Of a DNA stretch of 57,178 bases, positions 33,208 through 42,345 are shown piece after piece. This stretch comes from Neobacillus bataviensis LMG 21833 (lineage in GTDB: Bacteria > Bacillota > Bacilli > Bacillales > Cytobacillaceae). The stretch spans positions 1-57,178 of the forward strand of contig NZ_AJLS01000184.1 of the NCBI RefSeq assembly GCF_000307875.1, read 5' to 3'. Each line of letters opens with the position of its first letter. The stretch's first letter is position 1. The position numbers and the translations under genes were made by a program. The notes beneath the pieces were generated by a model. The model saw only the letters and a program-made list of their open reading frames with translations. It was not told the DNA's origin and ran no database searches.

Positions 33208-35595
33208 TTGAAGAAGAAAAACACTCTAAAAGTCATATCCAGCCTTGCAGCTAGTACAATGGTAGCTACTACCATGTTTGCAGGTGCATTTGCTGGAAGC
33301 ACGCTAGCACCAAGAGCTGCAGCGGCAGCAACAGATGTGTCCGCGCCATTCGATTTGAATGTGGTAGATTTCGATCGTCTAGGTGCCGCATTACAAAAAA
33401 GAGGACTTATTGCAAAAGGTGCATCACAAGAGGAAATTACGAAGGCAGTAAAGAGCTACATAAATCAAAAACAGGGTGAAAAGCCTGGTAAAGAAGACAA
33501 AGCTCTTACAAAGGGGCAACAGGATTTTGACCAAAAAGCAAAAGACTTCGTTACAAAGCAGAAGGACAAGCTTTCAAAGCAGCTTGCTAAAGGTCATGAA
33601 AACTATAAAAAAGGCAAGCCGACAGGTGCTGTAAAAGTAGATTCGGCTAAGCAAGCTGGTTATAACGGCGATGTTCGTGAAGATAAAGTCCTTGTATTGC
33701 TTGTAGAGTATGCTGACTTTAAGCATAATAATATTGATCAAGAATCAGGATATATGTACGCGGATGATTTCAACAAAGACCACTATCAAAAGATGCTATT
33801 TGGTAATGAAGATTTCACTCTTTTCAATGGCGAAAAGGTAAAAACTTTCAAACAGTATTACGAAGAGCAGTCTGGCGGCAGCTACACAGTTAACGGTGAG
33901 GTTTCTGACTGGCTGACTGTACCAGGAAATGCAGCTGATTACGGTAGCGATAGTCCAGCAGGAGGACATGACAATAAACCGGGAGCAAAAGGTCCTCGTG
34001 GCCTAGTAAAAGATGCATTAAATGCAGCTGTTGCAGCTGGAATCAACCTTGCTGATTATGACCATTTTGATCAATATGACCTTGATGGTGATGGCGATTT
34101 AAACGAGCCAGACGGATTAGTTGATCACTTGATGGTTCTTCATGCGGGGGTTGGACAAGAAGCTGGCGGCGGCAAGCTTGGTGATAATGCAATCTGGTCA
34201 CACCGCTGGGCGTTAAACGGTGTTTATCCTGTAGCAAATACAACTGCTTCCGTAGATTACTGGGGCGGCAAGATGGCTGCATACGACTATACCATCGAGC
34301 CTGAAGATGGAGCAGTGGGCGTTTTCGCACACGAATTTGGTCATGACTTAGGTCTTCCTGATGAATATGATACACAGTATTCTGGTCACGGTGAGCCAAT
34401 TGCTTCATGGTCTATCATGAGCGGCGGCAGCTGGAACGGAAACATTGCTGGAACAGAAGCACCAAGCTTCTCTCCACAAAACAAAGAATTCTTCCAAAAG
34501 ACAATGGGCGGTAACTGGGCTAATATTACTGAGGTAAACTACGAAGATATCGATAAAAATGGTCTTGCAACTATTATTGACCAAAGTGTGACGAAGTCAA
34601 AGAACCCTGGGATTGTAAAGGTAAATCTGCCTAGCAAAAAGGTTCCAGGTATTGCACCTGGGTTTGGAGCAAAATACTATTATAGTACTAAAGGCGATGA
34701 TCTTCACACTGTTTTAGAAACACCAGTGTTTGACTTAACAAGTGCTGCAACTGCTACCTTTGATTACAAACAATGGTACGAAGTTGAAACAGGCTATGAC
34801 TACCTATATGTAAAAGCGGTAACAGATGATGGCAAGAGCGTGACACTTGATACAATTGGCGACGAAAACACAGCAGGTGGTCGTGAAACTTCCCTAGGCA
34901 AGTGGGTGGATGGAAAGCTTGATTTAAGCCAATTCGCAGGCAAAAAAGTAAAACTAGTATTTGAATATATAACGGACGGCGGTCTTGCACCAAACGGTTT
35001 CGCAATCGATAACCTTCAATTAACAGTGGATGGCGCTGTAGTATTCTCTGATGATGCAGAAGGAACTTCAAAAGTAACATTAAACGGTTTTGAAGTATCT
35101 GATGGCTGGATTAACAAACCACATTATTATTACCTTGAGTGGAGAAACTATGCTGGCTCTGATACAGCACTACAATTCTCTCGCGGCGTTAAATATAATA
35201 CTGGTTTAGTAGTTTGGTATGGTGACAACACGTTTACTGATAACTGGACTGGAATCCACCCTGGCGAAGGCTTCCTTGGCGTAGTGGATTCACATCCTGA
35301 AGCAATTGTAGGTACTTTGAATGGACAGTCATCTACAAATCAAAGTACACGCTACCAGGTGGCAGATGCTGCATTTTCTTTAGATCAAGCTCCTGCTTGG
35401 TATATCGATTCTCCATCGCGCGGAATCTATGATTACAAAGGTCTTCCAGGCGTAACAACATTTGATGATTCTAAGACTTATATCAATACACTTATTCCGG
35501 ACGCTGGACGCAAGGTTCCAAACTTCGGCCTTAAGTTCCAAGTCATCGGCAAAGCAAAAGACAACTCCGCTGGTGCAGTTTGGATCCACAAATAG
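33208..35595 (+). CDS. immune inhibitor A-like M6 metalloprotease
   Basis: A 795-residue secreted zinc protease. A Sec signal peptide ends around residue 39 (GAFAGSTLAPRAAAA), then a propeptide with Lys-rich linker (about 90-150). The M6 catalytic domain has HEFGHDLGLPDE at residues 375-386 (zinc ligands His375, His379; catalytic Glu376) and a Met-turn SWSIMSGGSW. An acidic DLDGDGDLNEPDG calcium-type loop lies near 292. The C-terminal half holds a MAM/jelly-roll-like domain and the InhA tail. The start is TTG 33208 behind AGGGGG. In the B. cereus group InhA degrades host antimicrobial peptides; here it could equally serve nutrition. A two-component system follows. Confidence 0.93.
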   Translation: MKKKNTLKVISSLAASTMVATTMFAGAFAGSTLAPRAAAAATDVSAPFDLNVVDFDRLGAALQKRGLIAKGASQEEITKAVKSYINQKQGEKPGKEDKALTKGQQDFDQKAKDFVTKQKDKLSKQLAKGHENYKKGKPTGAVKVDSAKQAGYNGDVREDKVLVLLVEYADFKHNNIDQESGYMYADDFNKDHYQKMLFGNEDFTLFNGEKVKTFKQYYEEQSGGSYTVNGEVSDWLTVPGNAADYGSDSPAGGHDNKPGAKGPRGLVKDALNAAVAAGINLADYDHFDQYDLDGDGDLNEPDGLVDHLMVLHAGVGQEAGGGKLGDNAIWSHRWALNGVYPVANTTASVDYWGGKMAAYDYTIEPEDGAVGVFAHEFGHDLGLPDEYDTQYSGHGEPIASWSIMSGGSWNGNIAGTEAPSFSPQNKEFFQKTMGGNWANITEVNYEDIDKNGLATIIDQSVTKSKNPGIVKVNLPSKKVPGIAPGFGAKYYYSTKGDDLHTVLETPVFDLTSAATATFDYKQWYEVETGYDYLYVKAVTDDGKSVTLDTIGDENTAGGRETSLGKWVDGKLDLSQFAGKKVKLVFEYITDGGLAPNGFAIDNLQLTVDGAVVFSDDAEGTSKVTLNGFEVSDGWINKPHYYYLEWRNYAGSDTALQFSRGVKYNTGLVVWYGDNTFTDNWTGIHPGEGFLGVVDSHPEAIVGTLNGQSSTNQSTRYQVADAAFSLDQAPAWYIDSPSRGIYDYKGLPGVTTFDDSKTYINTLIPDAGRKVPNFGLKFQVIGKAKDNSAGAVWIHK

Positions 35596-35603
35596 GAAAT
35601 GAA

Positions 35604-35634
35604 AGAGACATCGGGATTCCGATGTCTCTTTTCT
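35604..35634 (+). terminator. terminator after the inhA-like gene
   Basis: AGAGACATCGG, loop GATT, CCGATGTCTCT, then TTTT. Confidence 0.85.
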
Positions 35635-35667
35635 GGTTTTAATTACACCAAATTCACAAAAAAATAG

Positions 35668-35694
35668 GCGCCCCGTAGATCGGGACGCTTTTAC
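35668..35694 (+). terminator. second hairpin terminator
   Basis: GCGCCCCG and CGGGACGC flank TAGAT, followed by TTTTACTATA. Confidence 0.65.
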
Positions 35695-35721
35695 TATAGT
35701 AAGAGAGAGGTTAAATTTGGG

Positions 35722-35817
35722 ATGAGTAAGATGGTCACTAACCATGTATTACAACATCTTAACTACAAATCTATCTTAACGGGAAAAATTGAAGATGTTA
35801 TGAAGAAGTTGTGGTGA
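35722..35817 (+). CDS. possible small protein (31 aa)
   Basis: A 31-residue frame starting MSKMVTNHVLQHLNYKSILT and ending EDVMKKLW, between two terminators and the response-regulator gene. AGAGAGAGG lies about 11 nt upstream of the ATG, a long spacing. Composition is protein-like but no family is recognised. Confidence 0.25.
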   Translation: MSKMVTNHVLQHLNYKSILTGKIEDVMKKLW

Positions 35818-35882
35818 ATTTGTGAAGTTACAAAAATCACAGACCCAGGATGATATAGTAATGGTATGGGGAGTGGTGATTC

Positions 35883-36593
35883 ATGAAGATTTTATTAGTT
35901 GACGATGAACGCAGAATCATAGAAGTTCTCGAAGCTTATTTAGAAAGAGAAGGCTATGAAATTCATAGTGCCGATAATGGAATTGATGCCTTGAAAAAGG
36001 CCAAAACAATCAACCCTGATTTAATCATATTAGATTTAATGCTGCCTGATATTTCCGGTGAGGAGGTTTGCCGCTTAGTCCGAAAAGAGTCGGATGTGCC
36101 AATCCTGATGCTGACGGCAAAATCAGCTGAAGATGATCGCATCAACGGGATTGTCATGGGCGCTGACGATTATTTAACCAAGCCGTTTAGCCCGCGGGAG
36201 GTAGTTGTCCGCGTCCAAGCGATTTTAAGGCGGGTGAAAAAGACAGAAAAAATTGAACGCCTCGAATTCAATAGGAAAAAACTAGCGATTGATTTAATCA
36301 AAAAAGAAGTGACCATAAACGGTGAGGATGTTACCTTAACACCGATTGAATATAAATTGTTAACAAATATGGCGGTCAATCCCGGCCGAGTTTACAGCAG
36401 GATGGATTTACTAGAGAAGATTCAAGATGAAGGCATGTATTATGAAGGCTACGAGCGGAGTGTCGATACCCATATCAAAAACCTCCGTAAAAAAATTGAA
36501 TCAGATTCGCGACAGCCAGATTTTCTAGTGACTGTTTTTGGGATGGGCTATAAATTTGGAGGGGTACTTGATGCTGCAAACACTCCGGTCTAA
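35883..36593 (+). CDS. OmpR-family response regulator
   Basis: A 236-residue DNA-binding response regulator. The receiver domain has the acidic pair Asp7/Asp8, phospho-acceptor Asp51 (IILDLMLPD) and KPFSPREVVVRV. The winged-helix domain (about 130-228) has LTPIEYKLLTNMAVNPGRVYSR and DTHIKNLRKKIE. It pairs with the histidine kinase that overlaps its end by 23 nt. The target is not visible; the inhA-like gene upstream is a candidate. Possibly BaeR-like in the kinase context. Confidence 0.92.
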   Translation: MKILLVDDERRIIEVLEAYLEREGYEIHSADNGIDALKKAKTINPDLIILDLMLPDISGEEVCRLVRKESDVPILMLTAKSAEDDRINGIVMGADDYLTKPFSPREVVVRVQAILRRVKKTEKIERLEFNRKKLAIDLIKKEVTINGEDVTLTPIEYKLLTNMAVNPGRVYSRMDLLEKIQDEGMYYEGYERSVDTHIKNLRKKIESDSRQPDFLVTVFGMGYKFGGVLDAANTPV

Positions 36594-37944
36594 GATCCTG
36601 TTTTATTTAGTCCTCATCTCCATGATCGGTATAGTAATTGTCAGCTTTTTTATCCAATATGGCTTTGAGGAAAGCTTTCATAGTTATTTAGACCGTAATC
36701 GCGAAAAAAAGATTGATCGAATTATCACCGAAATCGAGAAGGATTATCGAAAAAATGGCCATTTTACCAGTGACCCGGTATTTGGACTACTGCATGAGCA
36801 TGCGATGACCGACCAGCTTTATTTTCAATTGTATGACCGATTTGGGCAAGTTCAGATGGATTCGTCCAACATTCGCGGCATGTTGAATAGCTTTGGCTTA
36901 ACAGAACCGCCGCCGGACGGGGAAGAGTGGCACTCTACAACCTATACGCTCAAAGTTGACAATGCCATTATTGGAAAACTTGTGGCCATCTATCCCGAAG
37001 GCTTAATTGACGATGAATACACGTTTATCCAAACCATTCAGTTGTATATATTAGCTGCCGTCTGTTTAACGATTGTACTGGCAATTGTCTTTAGTATGAT
37101 TTTTTCGAAAAAATTAACCTCTGGACTGAAAAAGCTTTCATTCGCGGCAGGTGAGCTGCAGCAGCACAACCTTGATATTCGCATTCCCTTATCCGGTTTG
37201 CCGACCGAGGTAAAGCAGATTGCAATTTCCTTCAATAATCTTGCCGAATCATTGGCAAAGGAAGAAATGCTGCGGAAGCAATTTACCGGTGACCTTGCCC
37301 ATGAATTGAGGACACCGCTTGCCACATTAAGAAGCCAAATTGAAGCCTTCCAGGACGGAATTTGGGAGCCAACACCGCAGCGGCTGGAGGTAAGTCACGA
37401 AGAACTGATGCGCTTGGTTCGACTCGTGAATGAATTAGAAAAATTACTTGCGGCCGAGAATCCGCAAATCAGGCTGGAAAAAATCGAACTAGAAGCAGGA
37501 AGCGTATTAGCAGCGTTATGGGAAATGTTTTCGCCTATTTTTAAAGAAAAAGGTGTTGGACTGCAAATTAAAGAGCCTGATCAGGAAGAAATGTTTGAGG
37601 CGGATAAGGATCGCTTGATGCAAGTCCTTTCCAATATTCTCAATAATGCCCTGAAATACACGCCTGAAGGGAAGAATGTTACCATTTCAGTGGTGACAGA
37701 AAAGGATGGATATGTCGGCTTTATGATTCAAGACGAAGGTTCAGGGATGAAAGAGGAGGATATTCCGCATATTTTCGAGCGCTTTTATCGCGGTGACAAA
37801 TCCCGTGACCGCAAAACGGGTGGCGTAGGGATCGGCCTGTCGATTGTAAAAGCCTTGATGGATGCCCATAAAGGCGTCATCAAGGTAAAAAGTAGGTTGA
37901 ATAAGGGAACAAGTATCACCTTGTGGTTTCCACAGGAAGACTAA
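36571..37944 (+). CDS. sensor histidine kinase
   Basis: A 457-residue membrane kinase. TM1 (about 9-30), an extracellular sensor (about 31-152), TM2 (about 153-178) and a HAMP region precede HisKA with phospho-acceptor His244 in DLAHELRTPLATLR. The ATPase has N box NILNNALKYTPEG, G1 DEGSGM, F box IFERFYRGDKS and G2 GGVGIGLSIVK. I chose ATG 36571, which has GGAGG upstream inside the regulator gene; the in-frame ATG at 36538 has none. Signal unknown. Confidence 0.92.
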   Translation: MLQTLRSKILFYLVLISMIGIVIVSFFIQYGFEESFHSYLDRNREKKIDRIITEIEKDYRKNGHFTSDPVFGLLHEHAMTDQLYFQLYDRFGQVQMDSSNIRGMLNSFGLTEPPPDGEEWHSTTYTLKVDNAIIGKLVAIYPEGLIDDEYTFIQTIQLYILAAVCLTIVLAIVFSMIFSKKLTSGLKKLSFAAGELQQHNLDIRIPLSGLPTEVKQIAISFNNLAESLAKEEMLRKQFTGDLAHELRTPLATLRSQIEAFQDGIWEPTPQRLEVSHEELMRLVRLVNELEKLLAAENPQIRLEKIELEAGSVLAALWEMFSPIFKEKGVGLQIKEPDQEEMFEADKDRLMQVLSNILNNALKYTPEGKNVTISVVTEKDGYVGFMIQDEGSGMKEEDIPHIFERFYRGDKSRDRKTGGVGIGLSIVKALMDAHKGVIKVKSRLNKGTSITLWFPQED

Positions 37945-37945
37945 A

Positions 37946-37972
37946 AAGGCCGCTCACTCCAAGCGGCCTTAT
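37946..37972. terminator. bidirectional terminator after the kinase gene
   Basis: AAGGCCGCT and AGCGGCCTT form a perfect 9-bp stem between convergent genes. Confidence 0.85.
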
Positions 37973-37974
37973 TA

Positions 37975-38733
37975 CTATTTTAATAGGTCTTTAATATTGT
38001 ATACCTTTCCACTTTCAACCTCGCCGCTTAGAACCAGATCGACTAAGGCATTCGCGACAACATCAGCCTTTAAAAGCATGTTCTTTTCTTTGTATTCTTT
38101 AAATTGTTCAAGATCTTTAAACGCTTCCACGCTGGACGAACGAATCGTTTCCTGCATGTTCGTATCCATCACACCAGGGCTAAAGGCAATAATTTTGTTA
38201 CTTGTTTCCAACTCTGCCTGCTCTAATGCGGCGGTTTGCGTGAACATATTTAGCCCCGCTTTCGAACTGCAATACACACTCCAGCCTTCAATCGACCGGA
38301 TCGCTGCACCTGAAGATACATTCACAACTGTTACTTTTGTGTTTGTTAACTGCGCCTTGTTAAAAAATAAATTGGTAATGAGAATGGGTGCGATTAAATT
38401 GACCTGAATGTTACTGATGATTGGCGTCTGATCTAGATTGCCAACTTTTTGAATGGGGTCAATCACGCCGGCATTATTAAATAGAAGAATTTCCTCCGGA
38501 TCCTTTTGAAAAATACAATGGGCAATCTCCATGAAGACTTCCTGAACTTCTTTTTCTAATGATAGATTACAGGAAAGGTGCTTATAATCAATCCCTTGTT
38601 TGATTGCAAGACTTTTGATTTCTTCATTCTCTGTCCGTGAAACCGAAACAACGGCGATTTGTTCCTGAATGAGCCGTTTAGCAATCGCTTCACCCAACCC
38701 TTTTGATGCCCCAGTAATGATTGCATATTTCAT
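37975..38733 (-). CDS. short-chain dehydrogenase, benzil reductase type (YueD)
   Basis: A 252-residue SDR. The NADP(H)-binding motif TGASKGLG is at residues 7-14, NNAG is in the mid-domain and catalytic YCSSK follows VVNVSSGAA. It closely resembles the B. subtilis/B. cereus (S)-benzoin-forming benzil reductase YueD, whose natural substrate is unknown. GGGGGAG precedes the ATG on the minus strand. It stands alone between terminators. Confidence 0.88.
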   Translation of the reverse strand: MKYAIITGASKGLGEAIAKRLIQEQIAVVSVSRTENEEIKSLAIKQGIDYKHLSCNLSLEKEVQEVFMEIAHCIFQKDPEEILLFNNAGVIDPIQKVGNLDQTPIISNIQVNLIAPILITNLFFNKAQLTNTKVTVVNVSSGAAIRSIEGWSVYCSSKAGLNMFTQTAALEQAELETSNKIIAFSPGVMDTNMQETIRSSSVEAFKDLEQFKEYKEKNMLLKADVVANALVDLVLSGEVESGKVYNIKDLLK

Positions 38734-38800
38734 CGTAAAACTCCCCCTTAGAACCCAGTTACAAAGCTATTACCATTTTAAGCTTGAAGGTTTTTTTAAG

Positions 38801-38833
38801 CAAATAAAAAAGGCAGCTCCAAAATGGAGCTGC
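38801..38833 (-). terminator. terminator of the tungstate operon
   Basis: GCAGCTCC and GGAGCTGC form an 8-bp stem; on the minus strand it is followed by CCTTTTTTATTT. Confidence 0.85.
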
Positions 38834-38836
38834 AAA

Positions 38837-39580
38837 TTAACGTGCTAATGGGTAAAATTTCTTCCACTCATTTAGGAAGGATTGAGTAGAAGAATTAGGA
38901 TGTTCAAGGATCCGAGGGGTGGATCCAGATTGCTTTACTTCACCATTCACGATGATAGCCAGCCGATTCGTGAGGTAGTTAATTTCCATTAAATCATGGC
39001 TGACAAACACTGCTGTTGTTTGGGCCTTTTCGATAATGCCCTTGAAATCTTCCATTAACTTTATTTTGGTTGGAAAGTCTAATGCGGAAAAGGGCTCATC
39101 GAGAAATAGAATTTCCGGCTCAACAATCATCGCCCGCGCTAAGTTGACACGCTGCGCCTCGCCACCGGATAAATAAAGGGCATTTTTTTTCGCCAAATGA
39201 CTGATGCCAAACAGCTCCATCCAATGAGCTACTTTTTCCTTAATGACGCTCTTCGGAATCTTTCGTAAGGTTAAACCTATTGCAATATTGTGAAAAACAG
39301 TTCCATCTAAAAGCAATGATTGCTGGAGGGCAATCGAGAACTTCCGCCGTAAATCGAGCGGGGCATTTCCCTTCGGAATGTTCTGGCCACGGAAAAGGAT
39401 ATCACCGCTCGTTTGCTGATCGAGAAATGCTAAGAGTTTTAACAGGGTACTTTTTCCGGCACCATTTGGCCCCATGATCCCGAGGAATTCCCCATCGTAA
39501 ATCTGAAATTCTTGAATATCAAGAATCGTTTTCTTATGGGCAGTAAAAGTAATATTTTTCAGCTCAATTAACGGGTTCAT
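38837..39580 (-). CDS. tupC: tungstate ABC transporter ATP-binding protein
   Basis: A 247-residue ABC ATPase with Walker A GPNGAGKST (about 36-44), Q-loop ALQQS, signature YLSGGEAQR, Walker B ILFLDEPFSALD and switch VFVSHDL. It overlaps the tupB stop by 4 nt (ATGA). Its order with a TupB-type permease and a TupA-type binding protein identifies the set as oxyanion import, most likely tungstate. Confidence 0.88.
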   Translation of the reverse strand: MNPLIELKNITFTAHKKTILDIQEFQIYDGEFLGIMGPNGAGKSTLLKLLAFLDQQTSGDILFRGQNIPKGNAPLDLRRKFSIALQQSLLLDGTVFHNIAIGLTLRKIPKSVIKEKVAHWMELFGISHLAKKNALYLSGGEAQRVNLARAMIVEPEILFLDEPFSALDFPTKIKLMEDFKGIIEKAQTTAVFVSHDLMEINYLTNRLAIIVNGEVKQSGSTPRILEHPNSSTQSFLNEWKKFYPLAR

Positions 39581-40275
39581 GATATTCGCTTCCTTTGTTG
39601 TAAAAATGTTAAGGCGGCCGTTATCAACAAGGCAACAGATAATAAAATAAACGAAAGGGCTAAGGCAATGTCAAAGTTCCCTTTGGAAACCTCCATCACA
39701 ATTGTCGTTGTTAAAATCCTTGTGTCGCCTTGAATATTACCGCCGACCATCATAGCGGCACCAACCTCAGCAATCACGCGCCCAAATCCGGCCATAACCG
39801 CTGCTAAAATCGCAATTTTTAATTGTTTTATAAGAATCATTAATGTCTGCAGCTTTGTGGCTCCGAGCGCCTTAATTTGCAGCAGCATCTTATCGCTGAT
39901 TTGCTGAAATGCCGTGCATGTCAGGCTCGTGACGATCGGCAGGCTGACTAAAATTTGTGCCATCACAATCGCTGTCGGTGAATAAAGCAGGGTTAAGTCG
40001 CCTAATGGCCCGGAGCGCCATAGGAGCATCGTAATCCATAACCCGGCAACCACTGGAGGCAGACCCATACCAATATTGATCAATAATAATAGCAGCCTGC
40101 GCCCTTTGAATCTAGTTAATCCAAGGAAAATTCCAAGTGGCAATCCGATCAGGGTACTAATCAGAATGGAAATGAGACAGACCTTGAGCGTCAGCCAGGT
40201 AATCGCAAAAATTTCTTGATCACCGGAAAAGATCATTTCTATCGCTTTTTTGAGTCCATCTAGTAGTAATTCCAT
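39577..40275 (-). CDS. tupB: tungstate ABC transporter permease
   Basis: A 232-residue permease with five or six helices. The BPD_transp_1 coupling region reads IKALGATKLQTLMILIKQLK, followed by GFGRVIAEVGAAMMVGGNI, typical of TupB. It overlaps tupC and starts 33 nt after tupA. It forms the membrane channel of the transporter. Confidence 0.9.
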   Translation of the reverse strand: MELLLDGLKKAIEMIFSGDQEIFAITWLTLKVCLISILISTLIGLPLGIFLGLTRFKGRRLLLLLINIGMGLPPVVAGLWITMLLWRSGPLGDLTLLYSPTAIVMAQILVSLPIVTSLTCTAFQQISDKMLLQIKALGATKLQTLMILIKQLKIAILAAVMAGFGRVIAEVGAAMMVGGNIQGDTRILTTTIVMEVSKGNFDIALALSFILLSVALLITAALTFLQQRKRIS

Positions 40276-40308
40276 AATCGCAATGCCTCCAGGATTTCCA
40301 TGAAAAAA

Positions 40309-41178
40309 TTATTCTGTATATTTAAAGAATAGGGATTGTCCGTATTCTTTCTTACCGAAGTTTTCGATCACGTCTTGAGTTTTCGCATCTACCATAAAGT
40401 TTACAAACTTTTCGGCATCTTTACTATTCACTTTATCATGTTTTTCAGGATTTACTTGCATGACGTGATAGATATTCATTAAATCATTTCCGCCTTCAAC
40501 GGCAATCTTGAGTGTATCTAAATTCTTTTCTTGGGCGAGCCACGTCGCACGGTCTGTTAATACATAGCCCTTTTTCTCAGCAGCAACCTGAAGAGTTTGT
40601 CCCATACCTTGTCCTGTTGATACATACCAATCTCCGGCTGGTTGAATGGCGTCAGCAGTCCAGATGCCAAGTTCTTTCTTATGTGTACCAGAATCATCGC
40701 CACGTGATACGAAAATAGATTTTGTATCAGCTAATTTTTTGAAAGCCGCCTTGATATCATCCCCGCTGACAGCTGCTGGATTTTCTTTTGGCCCTACTAA
40801 AATAAAGTCGTTATACATCACACGTTTGTAGTTAATCGCATCGCCTGCGTCTACAACTGCTTTTTCAGCTGCCGGAGCATGAACAAGAAGGACATCTGCT
40901 TCCCCTTTTGTGCCCATTTCTAATGCCTGGCCAGTCCCAACGGCAATTGTCTTCACTTTTACATTATTTTCTTTCTCGAACATAGGGACTAATACATCAA
41001 GCAAGCCACTGTCCTGTGTACTCGTTGTTGTTGCCAGAATCATTTCTGTTGGAGCCGGTTTTGGTGCAGGTTTCTTTGTCTCTTTTGCGGCAGCGTCTTT
41101 TGTGTCTGAGTTTCCACAAGCTGATAAAACTAGGAGCATCAAAGCAAATAGGGTCATTAATAAGCGATTCTTTTTCAT
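40309..41178 (-). CDS. tupA: tungstate-binding lipoprotein
   Basis: A 289-residue substrate-binding lipoprotein with signal peptide and lipobox LSAC (Cys21). The TupA signature TTTSTQDSGLLDVLVPMFE is near residues 50-68, followed by GTGQALEMGTKGEADVLLVHAP and SRGDDSGTHKKE. These residues form the anion pocket in TupA/WtpA-type proteins. Molybdate cannot be excluded but the TTTSTQDSGLL form is characteristic of tungstate binders. Its ATG overlaps the stop of the regulator gene by 4 nt. Confidence 0.9.
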   Translation of the reverse strand: MKKNRLLMTLFALMLLVLSACGNSDTKDAAAKETKKPAPKPAPTEMILATTTSTQDSGLLDVLVPMFEKENNVKVKTIAVGTGQALEMGTKGEADVLLVHAPAAEKAVVDAGDAINYKRVMYNDFILVGPKENPAAVSGDDIKAAFKKLADTKSIFVSRGDDSGTHKKELGIWTADAIQPAGDWYVSTGQGMGQTLQVAAEKKGYVLTDRATWLAQEKNLDTLKIAVEGGNDLMNIYHVMQVNPEKHDKVNSKDAEKFVNFMVDAKTQDVIENFGKKEYGQSLFFKYTE

Positions 41179-42116
41179 ACAAGTTCCTCCGTTTGAGTAG
41201 TTTGGTAGATGATTTTCCCTAGATCTTGAATTGAATAGCCTTCTAAATCTTGTAAACTGTTTTTAAAACTGGCGGACTGTAAGTACTGAATTAAGTCCGT
41301 TAAGCTTTGTTGGTTCTCATCGGTAAAGCGGAAAACTAGGTCAAACTGTTCTTTCGCTACCGGCACAAAATCTAGCCCTAAATGGCTGGCAGCAGACTGA
41401 ATGCCAAAGGTCACATCTGCGATCCCTCGGCTAATGTAAGAAGCCGCCGACAAATGGTTCCATTCTTCATTGTCGTAGCCGTTAATTTTACTAGGGGCAA
41501 TTCCACAGCTAGAAAGCTTGGAATCTAGTAAAAAGCGGGTACCCGACCCTTTTTGACGGTTAATAAATTGAATATCTTTTCTCGTCAGGTCGGAAAAATC
41601 AAGAATACTTTTCGGATTGCCTTTTGCGACTATAAAGCCTTGCTCTCTTACCGCCAATCTCACCGCCAAAATCTTTTCGTAGACAAACAGTTGATGGATA
41701 AATGGCAGATTATACTCTTGCGATGCCGGGTCTAACAGATGAATGGCGGCAATATCGCATTGTCCCCGATAAAGCATCATCAGACCTTCTAAACTGCCGA
41801 TGAAGGAAGGCTGAATTTGCATATCTAACTTCTTTCCCGCCTGTTTGGTAAAATGCTCGACAAGGAAGTCGTGACTGCCGGAAAGCCGGATTGGCAGGTT
41901 GGTATTGCTCCCAGCGCTAGTTGGTTCCGCTGGCTGTTTTTTTGCAGGTGCCTTCATATTCTCCTTAAATCTTTCTATTTCGGTATGTTCGATTCTCATT
42001 TTATTACCGATTTTAAAGGCTTGCAGCTCGCCTCTTTTTATCAACTCATAAACGGTATGTTTTGAGATTTGAAAGATTTGTGCTACTTCATCAGGTGTAT
42101 ATGCCTTTTCGTCCAT
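41175..42116 (-). CDS. HTH-PBP transcriptional regulator of the tup operon
   Basis: A 313-residue one-component regulator. Residues about 6-52 are an excisionase-type HTH (YTPDEVAQIFQISKHTVYELIKRGELQAFKI). After a Pro/Ala linker, residues about 75-300 form a periplasmic-binding-protein-like domain (PBP_like), like that of YvgK-type oxyanion regulators. No signal peptide, so the binding domain is cytoplasmic and probably senses the transported anion. It is the first gene of the operon, overlapping tupA by 4 nt. Four tandem decamers lie just upstream and may be its operator. Confidence 0.85.
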   Translation of the reverse strand: MDEKAYTPDEVAQIFQISKHTVYELIKRGELQAFKIGNKMRIEHTEIERFKENMKAPAKKQPAEPTSAGSNTNLPIRLSGSHDFLVEHFTKQAGKKLDMQIQPSFIGSLEGLMMLYRGQCDIAAIHLLDPASQEYNLPFIHQLFVYEKILAVRLAVREQGFIVAKGNPKSILDFSDLTRKDIQFINRQKGSGTRFLLDSKLSSCGIAPSKINGYDNEEWNHLSAASYISRGIADVTFGIQSAASHLGLDFVPVAKEQFDLVFRFTDENQQSLTDLIQYLQSASFKNSLQDLEGYSIQDLGKIIYQTTQTEELV

Positions 42117-42179
42117 TGATTAACCTCCTTTTTCCAGTTTTTATTTTATAAAAATAATAGCATAATAAATGTGACTTTT

Positions 42180-42219
42180 GTTAAGTTTTGTTAAGTTTCG
42201 TTATGTTTTGTTTGGAATT
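42180..42219. repeat. four tandem 10-nt repeats upstream of the tup regulator and azoR
   Basis: GTTAAGTTTT, GTTAAGTTTC, GTTATGTTTT, GTTTGGAATT, phased at exactly 10 nt (one helical turn). They sit in the divergent intergenic region and look like an array of regulator binding sites. Confidence 0.65.
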
Positions 42220-42345
42220 GTCACAAATTATTCAAGGTCATCTAGCATAATTCACAATTTTTCCATATTGTTCAATGGTGAGCAAGGGAGTTTGTTGTAA
42301 AATAATAATAGAGAAAAAAATTGCAGCTAAAGGGAAGGGATGTAC

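Noticed and set aside
34043..34408. 121-residue minus-strand frame inside the inhA-like gene
   Set aside because: His/Gln/Arg-rich shadow of the protease coding strand.
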